A stretch of 6,056 bases of DNA from Peptococcaceae bacterium (GCA_003445475.1 DMDP01000198.1:1-6056), one strand, 5' to 3'; shown: positions 1 to 5,441, numbered from the stretch's first letter. Notes: generated from the letters alone by a model not told the origin. Made by a program: numbers and translations.

Positions 1-5
1 ATGAC

Positions 6-599
6 ATGCACCCGGGAGAGAAGATAAGGAAACTGAGGCGTGCCGCCGGGTACACGCAGGCGCAGCTGGCGGCGGCTGCGGGCCTCTCGCAGCAGTACCT
101 CAGCGACATCGAAACCGGCCGGCACCGGCCGAGCCTCCGCGCCCTGGAAACGATAGCCGCCGCCCTAAAGACCCCCGCCGCGGGGCTCCTGGAAACCCCC
201 GGCACCCGCGCGGCCGCGGCCCCGCCCGGCGCCGTGCCCCTGCTCGGACGCGTGCCCGGGGGGCCGCCGTACGCGAGCGAAGAAAACGTCCTGGCCCACC
301 TCGTGCTGCCGCCACGCGTGGCTGGCCCACGCACTTTCTGCCTGGAAGTCACCGGCGACAGCATGCGGGACATGGGCATTGCGCACGGCGACTACCTGAT
401 CGTGCGCGCCCAGGAAACGGCCGACAACGGCCAGGTGGTGGTCGCCAGGGTGCACGGCGAGGTAACCTGCAAGCGCATTTATTGCGGCGGCGGCCGGGTG
501 AGGTTGGAGCCGGCCAACCCGGCCTACCGGGCGATGGAAGTAGACGCGGGAGACGTCCGCATCGTCGGCGTCGTCACGGGGATTATCAAAAGGCTATAA
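6..599 (+). CDS. XRE-family HTH repressor with LexA-like S24 autoprotease domain
   Basis: A 197-residue, two-domain transcriptional repressor of the LexA/CI-like class. Residues 4-55 form a classical XRE helix-turn-helix (TQAQLAAAAGLSQQYLSDIE core) that would bind an operator. A Pro/Ala-rich linker (about 60-77) leads to a C-terminal S24 domain (about 78-197). That domain shows the catalytic serine in GDSMRDMG (Ser119) and the catalytic lysine in VTCKRI (Lys156), and NGQVVVARV matches LexA closely. In known family members, DNA damage or another trigger activates the dyad, which cuts an Ala-Gly bond between the domains and relieves repression. Here the aligned site is RVPGGPP (Gly85-Gly86), so cleavage may be altered. 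The ATG at 6 puts the HTH at the expected N-terminal distance, but the upstream region lies outside the window, so the start is not confirmed. No clear terminator follows. The target is unknown; its own promoter or the next operon are candidates. This is probably not LexA itself, because the N-terminal domain is XRE-type rather than LexA winged-helix. Confidence 0.92.
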   Translation: MHPGEKIRKLRRAAGYTQAQLAAAAGLSQQYLSDIETGRHRPSLRALETIAAALKTPAAGLLETPGTRAAAAPPGAVPLLGRVPGGPPYASEENVLAHLVLPPRVAGPRTFCLEVTGDSMRDMGIAHGDYLIVRAQETADNGQVVVARVHGEVTCKRIYCGGGRVRLEPANPAYRAMEVDAGDVRIVGVVTGIIKRL

Positions 600-673
600 A
601 AAAGAGGCGGGAATGGCGGCCCACCTTAGGCTGAATTCAGGCGATAAGCGACCGGCAAAGGGAGCGGCGGAGC

Positions 674-748
674 TTGGCCGGATTTGAGAAGCCGATCTGG
701 TACGTTGACCTGGAACGCCCTATAGACAAATGTAGACTAAGCGGGTAA
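674..748 (+). CDS. possible 24-codon small ORF, unknown
   Basis: A TTG-initiated reading frame of 24 codons follows an SD-like AAAGGGAG (657-664) at 9 bases. The peptide contains FEKPIWYVDLERPIDKC, which is richer in aromatic and charged residues than random GC-rich sequence usually gives. It could be a small protein, the remains of a larger gene, or chance. I do not recognise it. Its end overlaps the proposed promoter of the following operon, which counts against it. Confidence 0.15.
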   Translation: MAGFEKPIWYVDLERPIDKCRLSG

Positions 749-751
749 CAT
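723..751 (+). promoter_or_regulatory. candidate sigma-A promoter for the ykn-like operon
   Basis: TAGACA (723-728, 5 of 6 to TTGACA) and TAACAT (746-751, 4 of 6 to TATAAT) are separated by 17 bases. They lie in the most AT-rich part of the spacer. Transcription would start near 758, giving an untranslated leader of about 85 bases before the Yip1-family gene. No better promoter is visible between 600 and 842. Assigned by eye only. Confidence 0.4.
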
Positions 752-761
752 TATCGTAATG

Positions 762-787
762 GGCCGAAGAGCGGCCTGCAGGGGCCG
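762..787 (+). repeat. two competing small hairpins in the operon leader
   Basis: GGCCG (762-766) is complementary to CGGCC (772-776) with a 5-base loop. The same CGGCC can instead pair with a second GGCCG (783-787) across a 6-base loop. The two hairpins exclude each other because they share the middle arm. Neither is followed by a T-run, so they are not terminators. They would lie in the 5' leader if the promoter at 723-751 is real. Short GC-only stems like these can also arise by chance. Confidence 0.3.
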
Positions 788-799
788 TTGGAGCCCACA

Positions 800-817
800 A
801 TTCGCGAGTTAGCGAAT
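800..817. repeat. inverted repeat ATTCGC-N6-GCGAAT, possible operator
   Basis: A perfect 6-base inverted repeat with a 6-base centre lies between the proposed promoter and the start of the Yip1-family gene. Its size and dyad symmetry suit a dimeric HTH repressor such as the XRE-S24 protein encoded upstream. It could equally be a weak RNA hairpin. There is no second copy in the window to support operator use. Confidence 0.3.
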
Positions 818-842
818 AGAAAGCAGGCCGGGGGTTGGGAAA

Positions 843-1547
843 ATGGCGGAAAATGGAGAAAGGCGTCCCAGCGTGCGGTTGCTTCGGGTACTGGTCGGCC
901 CGGGGCGGGTTTTCCAGGAGGTCGTCGCGGACCCGGCTTTCATTAAGCCGGCGCTGGCCGTCTGCGGGATTGGTCTCGTTCTGGGCCTCATCCTGGCCCC
1001 CAGGGTTCAGGTGTTTACCACCTGGGTTTTGCAGCACGGCCCCGCGAACGTGCCGCCGGAGCAGGCGGAGCAGGTGCTGAGGGCGGCGCCCACGGTGGCC
1101 GCGGCGGCAAGCGTGGCCACGGCGGTGCTGGCCCCCTGGTTTATCTGGTTGGTTGTTGCCGGTCTCTTAAAGCTTTACGCCATGTTCACGGCCAGAGAAG
1201 CTTCCTTCAAGGCGCTCTTCGCCGTGGCGGTTTACGGGTATCTCCCCATTTTCATCGGGAACATCCTCACGACGGTTTTGCTCCTCGGCGTGCCCGTCGA
1301 AAACTTCCAGCGTGTCAGCCTCAGCCTGGCGGCGTTTCTACCGTTCCAGAAGAGCTTTCTCTATTTCTTTCTCAGCAAGTGCAGCCCCTTCACCTGGTGG
1401 AGCCTTATTCTCTGGGGCGCCGGCGGCGCCGCGGCGTTCAAAACACGTCCCGGCGGCGTCACCGCCTACCTTTTCGGCCTCTGGCTCGCGGAGGCGCTGG
1501 CTCTGGCGGCCGCCGCGTCCCTGAACACGCCCGCGGGTTTGGGCTAA
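843..1547 (+). CDS. yknW: Yip1-family membrane protein (YknW-like)
   Basis: A 234-residue polytopic membrane protein of the Yip1 family. A short cytoplasmic N-terminus with the typical RVLVGPGRVFQEV...PAFIKP lead-in is followed by about five hydrophobic segments near residues 35-52, 85-113, 122-149, 172-197 and 206-226. The central stretch with ASFKALFAVAVYGYLPIFIGN is characteristic of the family. It is the first gene of a set followed by membrane-fusion protein, ATPase and permease, the same order as B. subtilis yknWXYZ. There YknW (about 231 residues, so the length agrees) associates with the transporter and helps its assembly. The role here is inferred from family and position. ATG 843 has only a poor G-rich SD (GGGGGTTGGG upstream), so expression may be modest or the leader may matter. 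The stop is 16 bases before the next start. Identity with yknW is by synteny; sequence conservation in Yip1 proteins is low. Confidence 0.82.
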   Translation: MAENGERRPSVRLLRVLVGPGRVFQEVVADPAFIKPALAVCGIGLVLGLILAPRVQVFTTWVLQHGPANVPPEQAEQVLRAAPTVAAAASVATAVLAPWFIWLVVAGLLKLYAMFTAREASFKALFAVAVYGYLPIFIGNILTTVLLLGVPVENFQRVSLSLAAFLPFQKSFLYFFLSKCSPFTWWSLILWGAGGAAAFKTRPGGVTAYLFGLWLAEALALAAAASLNTPAGLG

Positions 1548-1550
1548 CGA

Positions 1551-1556
1551 AAGGAG
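1551..1556 (+). promoter_or_regulatory. ribosome binding site fixing a TTG start
   Basis: AAGGAG is spaced 7 bases from TTG 1564. No ATG or GTG lies nearby in frame, and this start keeps the N-terminal membrane anchor of the membrane-fusion protein, so the TTG start is well supported. Confidence 0.75.
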
Positions 1557-1563
1557 CGGCATT

Positions 1564-2736
1564 TTGCCGAAGACGAGGTCCTGGCTTGTTCTGGCAGGTG
1601 TTCTGTTGACCGTGGCCGTTACGGCCGCGGCCGTTTATCGCGGCTTCAACCGGCCGGCCGTGGAGGTCAAGGCGGCCGCCGCGGAAGAGCGGCTTTTCGA
1701 AGACAAGGTGCTGGCCACCGGGAGGGTGGAATCGCTCCGGCAGGCGGAGGTCGTCGCTCCCTACGCGGCCAGGCTCGTGTGCCTGAAGGTAAAGGAAGGG
1801 GACCCGGTTGAGGCCGGGCAGGTACTGGGGGAACTGGACACGAGCGACGCGGCCGATAGGGTGAAGGAAGCGGAAGCGGCGCTGGCCGTGACGAAAGCGG
1901 AACTCGCGTCCGCAGGCGCGGCGCTTGAGGCCGCGGAGGCCCGGGCCGAAGCGGCCCGCAAGAAGGCGGAACGCTTCCGTTACCTGTTCGAACAGGACGC
2001 GGTCTCGCAGGCGGAACTGGAGGCGGCGGAAATCGAGTACGCCGGGGCAAAGGCGGAAGCGGCGACCGCTGCCGGAAATATCCGCGCCCTCGAGGCGCGC
2101 GTCAAACAGGCGCAGGTGGCTGTGGACAACGCGCGCCGGACGGCGGCGAAGGGCCGCCTCACCGCCCCCGTTGCCGGGGTGGTAATGGAAATCGCGGCCA
2201 AAGAAGGAAGTTATTTGCAACCGGGCGCGCGCGTTTTAACCATCGGCGACCCGGAAAAGCTGCGGGTTGTGGCGGACCTCAGCGAGCAGGACGTCGGCGG
2301 CATAGCTGCCGGCCAGGAAGTTGAGATCAACTGGGCCGCGTACCCGGATAAGGTCTGGCGGGGGAAGGTGGCCCGCGTTGCTCCCGCCGTGGTTAAAAAG
2401 AGCGAGCTTGAAACGGAGAGGGTGGTCCGTGTCTTTATAGTGCTCGGGCAGACCGGGCTGTTGCCGGGCGCCACGGTGGACGTGGTCATCCACCGCGTGC
2501 AACCCCGGGAAGCGGTGCTGGTTCCGTCCGAAGCGGTGGTCGACAGGGGTAAGACAAAGGTTGTCTTCGTTGTGGAAAAGGGTGTGGCCCGCGAACGGGC
2601 GGTCACCGTGGGCGGGGCCAACGAGCTCTACACGGAGATCCGGTCCGGCCTGGACCCCGGCGTGCAGGTAATTCTGGATCCCAAGGAGATCAAAGACGGC
2701 CAGCCGGTGCGCGTCACCGGCGGTGTGGAAAAGTGA
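1564..2736 (+). CDS. yknX: periplasmic-adaptor-type membrane fusion protein (YknX/MacA-like)
   Basis: A 390-residue HlyD/MacA-family adaptor for an ABC exporter. An N-terminal signal-anchor helix (about 7-25) holds it in the cytoplasmic membrane with the rest outside. The lipoyl domain is split: the first half is at about 62-92 (VVAPYAARL...KEGDPVEAGQVLGELD), the second at about 199-229 (LTAPVAGVV...GSYLQPGARVLTIGD). Between them, residues about 94-192 form an Ala/Glu/Lys-rich coiled-coil hairpin. A beta-barrel (about 232-312) and a membrane-proximal domain (about 315-390) follow. No lipobox cysteine is seen, so it is an anchored protein rather than a lipoprotein. Length fits YknX (about 377) and MacA (about 370). 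It starts at TTG behind a good SD, and its TGA overlaps the GTG of the ATPase gene, so they are probably translationally coupled. In Gram-positive bacteria such adaptors serve MacB-type permeases without an outer-membrane channel. Substrate is unknown. Confidence 0.93.
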   Translation: MPKTRSWLVLAGVLLTVAVTAAAVYRGFNRPAVEVKAAAAEERLFEDKVLATGRVESLRQAEVVAPYAARLVCLKVKEGDPVEAGQVLGELDTSDAADRVKEAEAALAVTKAELASAGAALEAAEARAEAARKKAERFRYLFEQDAVSQAELEAAEIEYAGAKAEAATAAGNIRALEARVKQAQVAVDNARRTAAKGRLTAPVAGVVMEIAAKEGSYLQPGARVLTIGDPEKLRVVADLSEQDVGGIAAGQEVEINWAAYPDKVWRGKVARVAPAVVKKSELETERVVRVFIVLGQTGLLPGATVDVVIHRVQPREAVLVPSEAVVDRGKTKVVFVVEKGVARERAVTVGGANELYTEIRSGLDPGVQVILDPKEIKDGQPVRVTGGVEK

Positions 2737-3413
2737 TTGCGGTCGAAGGTCTGTCCAAGATTTACGGCCACGGGTCGGCCCGGGTCACGGCCCTGGATAA
2801 CGTGTCGCTGGAGATCAAGACCGGCGAATTCGTGGCGGTGATGGGCCCGTCGGGCTCCGGCAAGTCCACCTTTCTGAACGTGCTGGGTTGCCTCGAGCGG
2901 CCGAGCGCGGGGCGGTACTTCCTTGACGGGCGCGACGTGACATCGCTTGACGAAGACGAGCTTGCCGACCTGCGCAACCGCCGGCTCGGCTTTGTTTTCC
3001 AGACCTTTAACCTCCTGCCCCGCTACGACGTTCTCCACAACGTGGAACTCCCGCTCATCTACGCCGGCGTTCCCCGCAAGGAGCGTCAGGAGCGGGCGAA
3101 GGCCATAATCGAGCGGCTGGGCCTCGGACACCGGCTTAAACACAGGCCGCCGGCCCTCTCGGGTGGCGAACAGCAGCGGGTGGCCATCGCCCGCGCCCTC
3201 GTGAACAACCCGGCACTGATTCTTGCCGACGAGCCCACGGGGAACCTCGACAGCCGCAACAGCCATGAAATTATGGCCCTTTTTCGTGAACTGCACGCGG
3301 AAGGCCGCACCATCGTGATGGTGACCCACGAGCCGGATATCGCCCGCTACGCCGGCCGCATCCTTTACTTCCTGGACGGCGCGGTGGTCCGGGAGGAGGC
3401 TGTGCCCGCGTGA
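2733..3413 (+). CDS. yknY: MacB/LolD-type ABC transporter ATP-binding protein (YknY-like)
   Basis: A 226-residue cytoplasmic ATPase subunit that powers the partner permease. All nucleotide-binding motifs are intact: Walker A GPSGSGKST (38-46, Lys44), Q-loop Gln90, signature LSGGEQQRV (142-150), Walker B ALILADEP (161-168, Asp166-Glu167), D-loop NLDS (171-174) and H-loop His199. The stretch TFNLLPRYDVLHNVELPL after the Q-loop is typical of the MacB/LolD/FtsE group that works by mechanotransmission with four-TM permeases. Length agrees with YknY (about 230). The GTG start overlaps the preceding TGA by 4 bases (GTGA) and has no strong SD, so it likely depends on translational coupling. The stop in turn overlaps the permease start in the same way. 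Acts as a homodimer with the permease dimer. Confidence 0.97.
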   Translation: MIAVEGLSKIYGHGSARVTALDNVSLEIKTGEFVAVMGPSGSGKSTFLNVLGCLERPSAGRYFLDGRDVTSLDEDELADLRNRRLGFVFQTFNLLPRYDVLHNVELPLIYAGVPRKERQERAKAIIERLGLGHRLKHRPPALSGGEQQRVAIARALVNNPALILADEPTGNLDSRNSHEIMALFRELHAEGRTIVMVTHEPDIARYAGRILYFLDGAVVREEAVPA

Positions 3414-4618
3414 GACCCTCCGACCTTCTGCGGCTGACGGCTCAGAACCTCACGGCACACCGCCTGCGGGCCATGCTGACCATCCTGGGGATTGCCATCG
3501 GCATCGCGGCGGTCATCGCCGTCGTGGCCATCGGCCAGGGCGGGCAGGCCGTGCTGCTGTCCGAAATCGAGCAAATGGGAAGCAGCCGGGCCTTCAGCGT
3601 CTCGGTGGACGTGCTCCGGGGCGAAGCCCCCACCGCCGACACCTTTAAACTGCAGGACGTCGCGATTATCAAGGAACTTTCGCCGGCGGTGGAAAAGCTG
3701 GCCCCCGTCACCTCCGGGATGATGATCAGCATTCGGCGGCCGCACAGCCGGGAAAAACCTCTCCTGGCGCAGCTCATCGGGACAACGCCCGACCTGACTG
3801 CCGTAATGAACTTCCCCCTGGCGTCCGGGCGTTTCTTTTCCGCGGCCGACGTGACGGCGCACCGCCGGGTAGCGGTACTGGGCGGCGGCCTGGCGGAGAC
3901 GCTTTTCCCCCGGGGCGACGCCGTTGGCAGGGAGGTGTTTATCCAGGACGTCCCCGCCACGGTTATCGGCGTGACGGAAAAACAACCGTCGCAGCTTCTG
4001 GGCGCCATGGGCATGAACAAGTACGCCTTCGTGCCGATCACCTTTGCCCAGGACATTCTCAACACGAAGGTGATCCACGAGCTGGACGGGGTGGCGGTAA
4101 CCGAGGAGGCCGTTCCCCAGGCCATCGCGGACAGCATCAAGATCCTGGAAAAAAGGCACCCCGGCGCCGGCGTGCATTACACCGGCATGTCGATGAAAGA
4201 AAGCCTTGCCCTCATCGGCAAGGTCACCGGCGTGATGACCCTGATCGTGGGGGCCGTGGCGGCCATTGCCCTCCTGGTGGGCGGGGTGGGAGTGATGAAC
4301 ATCATGCTGGTGGCCGTCACTGAACGCACCCGGGAGGTCGGCCTGCTGATGGCGGTCGGCGCCCGCCGCCGGGACATCCTGCAGCAGTTTCTGGCCGAGG
4401 CGGTGGCCCTTTGCCTGGTGGGCGGCGCGTTCGGGGTGCTCTTCGGCGCCGGCGGCGCGCTGGCCATCGCCTACTTCGCGCACTGGCCTCCGCTCATCTC
4501 CGTCTGGACGGTGCTCCTGGCCTTCGGTTTCGCCGCCGCCGTGGGGCTTTTCTTCGGCCTTTATCCCGCCAGCCGCGCGGCGTCGCTGAGCCCTGCCGAG
4601 GCGCTGCGGCAGCTTTAG
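3410..4618 (+). CDS. yknZ: MacB/FtsX-family ABC transporter permease (YknZ-like)
   Basis: A 402-residue permease. TM1 (about 20-42, AMLTILGIAIGIAAVIAVVAIG) leads into a large extracytoplasmic MacB-type periplasmic core domain (about 45-268). Three TM helices follow near 274-300, 329-354 and 362-384. The FtsX-domain hallmark GVGVMNIMLVAVTERTREVG (293-311) with GARRRDI and the C-terminal YPASRAASLSPAEALR are clear. Length agrees with YknZ (about 397). It has no fused ATPase, unlike Gram-negative MacB, and pairs with the separate ATPase encoded just upstream. The GTG start overlaps the previous TGA, with GGGAGGAGG (3391-3399) 10 bases upstream. Known relatives export macrolides, peptides or lipoproteins, and YknWXYZ protects against the SdpC toxin. 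The substrate here cannot be read from sequence. It is the last gene of the operon; the next terminator is at 4750-4788. Confidence 0.95.
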   Translation: MRPSDLLRLTAQNLTAHRLRAMLTILGIAIGIAAVIAVVAIGQGGQAVLLSEIEQMGSSRAFSVSVDVLRGEAPTADTFKLQDVAIIKELSPAVEKLAPVTSGMMISIRRPHSREKPLLAQLIGTTPDLTAVMNFPLASGRFFSAADVTAHRRVAVLGGGLAETLFPRGDAVGREVFIQDVPATVIGVTEKQPSQLLGAMGMNKYAFVPITFAQDILNTKVIHELDGVAVTEEAVPQAIADSIKILEKRHPGAGVHYTGMSMKESLALIGKVTGVMTLIVGAVAAIALLVGGVGVMNIMLVAVTERTREVGLLMAVGARRRDILQQFLAEAVALCLVGGAFGVLFGAGGALAIAYFAHWPPLISVWTVLLAFGFAAAVGLFFGLYPASRAASLSPAEALRQL

Positions 4619-4713
4619 AATTCGCAAGAACAAGCGCGGCTAATAAAGTGGAAGCTATGGTGAGATAGCAGCAGATAACCTTTAGAAATGGTGCGCTAGC
4701 GGCCGTCAGCTTT

Positions 4714-4742
4714 TTGACCGGGCCGTGCGCCACGGGTAGATT
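4714..4742 (+). promoter_or_regulatory. promoter-like element just before the terminator
   Basis: TTGACC (4714-4719) and TAGATT (4737-4742) are 17 bases apart. A start near 4749 would make the terminator hairpin at 4750 the very first part of the transcript. The spacer holds a perfect palindromic arm pair, CCGTG (4723-4727) and CACGG (4731-4735), which could be an operator. No other promoter is visible before the DUF1659 gene, so this may drive the small-gene group through the terminator. It may also be chance. Confidence 0.35.
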
Positions 4743-4749
4743 ATAACCC

Positions 4750-4788
4750 AGGACCGGCAGTTGAGATTGACTGCCGGTCCTCTTTTTT
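4750..4788 (+). terminator. strong Rho-independent terminator
   Basis: AGGACCGGCAG (4750-4760) pairs perfectly with CTGCCGGTCCT (4771-4781) over a 10-base loop, and a T-run (4783-4788) follows. It lies 132 bases past the permease stop and 61 bases before the DUF1659 start. It either ends the export operon, acts as an attenuator for the small-gene operon, or both. Confidence 0.9.
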
Positions 4789-4789
4789 C

Positions 4790-4821
4790 CCGCGGCCCCA
4801 TCTGCCGGTCCGGGGCCGCGG
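4790..4821 (+). repeat. GC-rich hairpin whose loop copies the terminator 3' arm
   Basis: CCGCGGCCCC (4790-4799) pairs perfectly with GGGGCCGCGG (4812-4821). The 12-base loop is AT followed by CTGCCGGTCC (4802-4811), identical to the terminator's 3' arm at 4771-4780. The terminator's 5' arm (4751-4760) could therefore pair with either copy. No T-run follows, so this is not a second terminator. The SD of the next gene begins 14 bases downstream and is not enclosed. Confidence 0.85.
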
Positions 4822-4848
4822 CCAAACCAAACGAAGGGAGGTGCCGTG

Positions 4849-5076
4849 ATGGCCGTAACTTCCACGCCTCTGGGGAGCGTCGTAGAAATCGAGGTGCAGA
4901 CGGGCACCAACGCGGCCGGGGAGCCTGTGTACGCCCGCATCCGGTTCCGCAACGTCAAGGCTGCGGCTACCGACGAAGACGTTTACGCGGTAGGCGAGGC
5001 GCTGGCCGGTTTGCAGATGTACCCGCTGGCCGAGGTGCGCCGCGTGGACACCGAAGAACTGGCCGAAGTAGTGTAA
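4849..5076 (+). CDS. DUF1659 domain protein
   Basis: A 75-residue protein spanning the whole DUF1659 family. The family pattern is clear: N-terminal AVTSTPLGS, a beta-rich QTGTNAAGEPVYARIRFRNV, then KAAATDEDVYAVGEALAGL with the typical aromatic/Leu spacing, and a C-terminal VRRVDTEELAEV. Length matches the usual 70-75 residues. No signal peptide or membrane segment. No function is known for the family; it is common in spore-forming Firmicutes, where it is often followed by DUF2922 and YvrJ genes, as here. ATG 4849 is preferred over the in-frame GTG 4846, because GGGAGG (4836-4841) is 7 bases from the ATG but only 4 from the GTG. Confidence 0.9.
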   Translation: MAVTSTPLGSVVEIEVQTGTNAAGEPVYARIRFRNVKAAATDEDVYAVGEALAGLQMYPLAEVRRVDTEELAEVV

Positions 5077-5120
5077 GCGGTGTCCTGAGTAAAACCCGGA
5101 GGCCGTAGCGGGCTCCAAGG

Positions 5121-5131
5121 AAAGGGGGTGA
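5121..5131 (+). promoter_or_regulatory. ribosome binding site choosing the GTG at 5137
   Basis: AAAGGGGGTGA matches the anti-SD complement AAAGGAGGTGA with one mismatch and ends 5 bases before GTG 5137. The upstream in-frame GTG at 5128 lies inside this SD, so it is unlikely to be the start. Confidence 0.7.
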
Positions 5132-5136
5132 ACCAG

Positions 5137-5361
5137 GTGGCCATAACCAGGCGACTGGAGATGCGGTTTGTGAACGCCGCGGGGCGGACGGTGACCCTGA
5201 GCGTTCCCGACCCCCGGGAAAACCTGACGGCGGCCGAGGTGGAGATGGCGATGAACACGGTCATCGGCAAAAATATCTTTACCTCCACCGGCGGGGACCT
5301 CACCGGTATCGCCGGGGCACGCATCGTGGAAAGGGTCACCACCGACCTCATCGGCGGCTAG
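5137..5361 (+). CDS. DUF2922 domain protein
   Basis: A 74-residue protein covering the full DUF2922 family: LEMRFVNAAGRTVTLSVPDP at the N-terminus, then ENLTAAEVEMAMNTVIGKN, then the conserved IFTSTGGDLTGIAGARIVER and a short tail. Length is the family norm. The fold looks small, soluble and mixed alpha/beta, with no membrane segment or signal. Function is unknown. The gene follows DUF1659 by 60 bases with its own strong SD, and is presumably co-transcribed with it. The pairing is conserved in many Firmicutes, suggesting a joint role, but none has been described that I know of. GTG 5137 is taken as the start because of the SD position; an N-terminus three residues longer (GTG 5128) is less likely. 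Confidence 0.9.
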   Translation: MAITRRLEMRFVNAAGRTVTLSVPDPRENLTAAEVEMAMNTVIGKNIFTSTGGDLTGIAGARIVERVTTDLIGG

Positions 5362-5378
5362 GAGAGGGTTGTAGGACG

Positions 5379-5400
5379 CGGGGAGGGGAGGCCCTCCCCG
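5379..5400 (+). repeat. GC-rich hairpin between the DUF2922 and YvrJ-like genes
   Basis: CGGGGAGGG (5379-5387) pairs perfectly with CCCTCCCCG (5392-5400) around the tetraloop GAGG. No T-run follows (ATCTTACT), so it is probably an mRNA-stability or processing element rather than a terminator. Its CCTCC arm is also complementary to the GGAGG of the next gene's SD at 5428-5432. Confidence 0.6.
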
Positions 5401-5426
5401 ATCTTACTGATGCGAGAAATAGTTCG

Positions 5427-5437
5427 AGGAGGTGATC
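5427..5437 (+). promoter_or_regulatory. near-perfect ribosome binding site of the YvrJ-like gene
   Basis: AGGAGGTGATC fully matches the 16S rRNA anti-SD complement, and its AGGAGGTGAT part ends 5 bases before GTG 5442. Such a strong site before a 28-codon frame supports the frame having been a real gene. Confidence 0.75.
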
Positions 5438-5441
5438 GATC

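Noticed and set aside
705..733. TTGACC at 705-710 as a -35 box.
   Set aside because: The bases 17 positions on (AAATGT) do not resemble a -10; the TAGACA/TAACAT pair downstream fits better.
600..842. A riboswitch or T-box in the spacer before the export operon.
   Set aside because: I compared it by eye with c-di-GMP, c-di-AMP, fluoride, TPP and T-box cores and found no match; no terminator or antiterminator pair is present.
720..1037. A minus-strand frame across the spacer and the start of the Yip1-family gene.
   Set aside because: It has no homology-like motif, overlaps the promoter and a supported gene, and has typical shadow composition.
1459..2220. A 253-codon minus-strand frame across the adaptor gene.
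   Set aside because: It is opposite the well-supported membrane-fusion protein, the product is Arg/Gly-rich without recognisable motifs, and no SD or promoter is seen.
3365..4633. A 422-codon open frame on the minus strand across the permease gene.
   Set aside because: It is a GC-rich antisense shadow of the MacB-type permease: the product is low-complexity (His/Gly/Arg/Asp-rich), shows no domain, and the sense frame has clear family motifs.
4761..5108. A 115-codon + frame starting inside the terminator.
   Set aside because: It begins in the terminator loop, overlaps DUF1659 out of frame and is Arg/Gly-rich; DUF1659 is the real gene.
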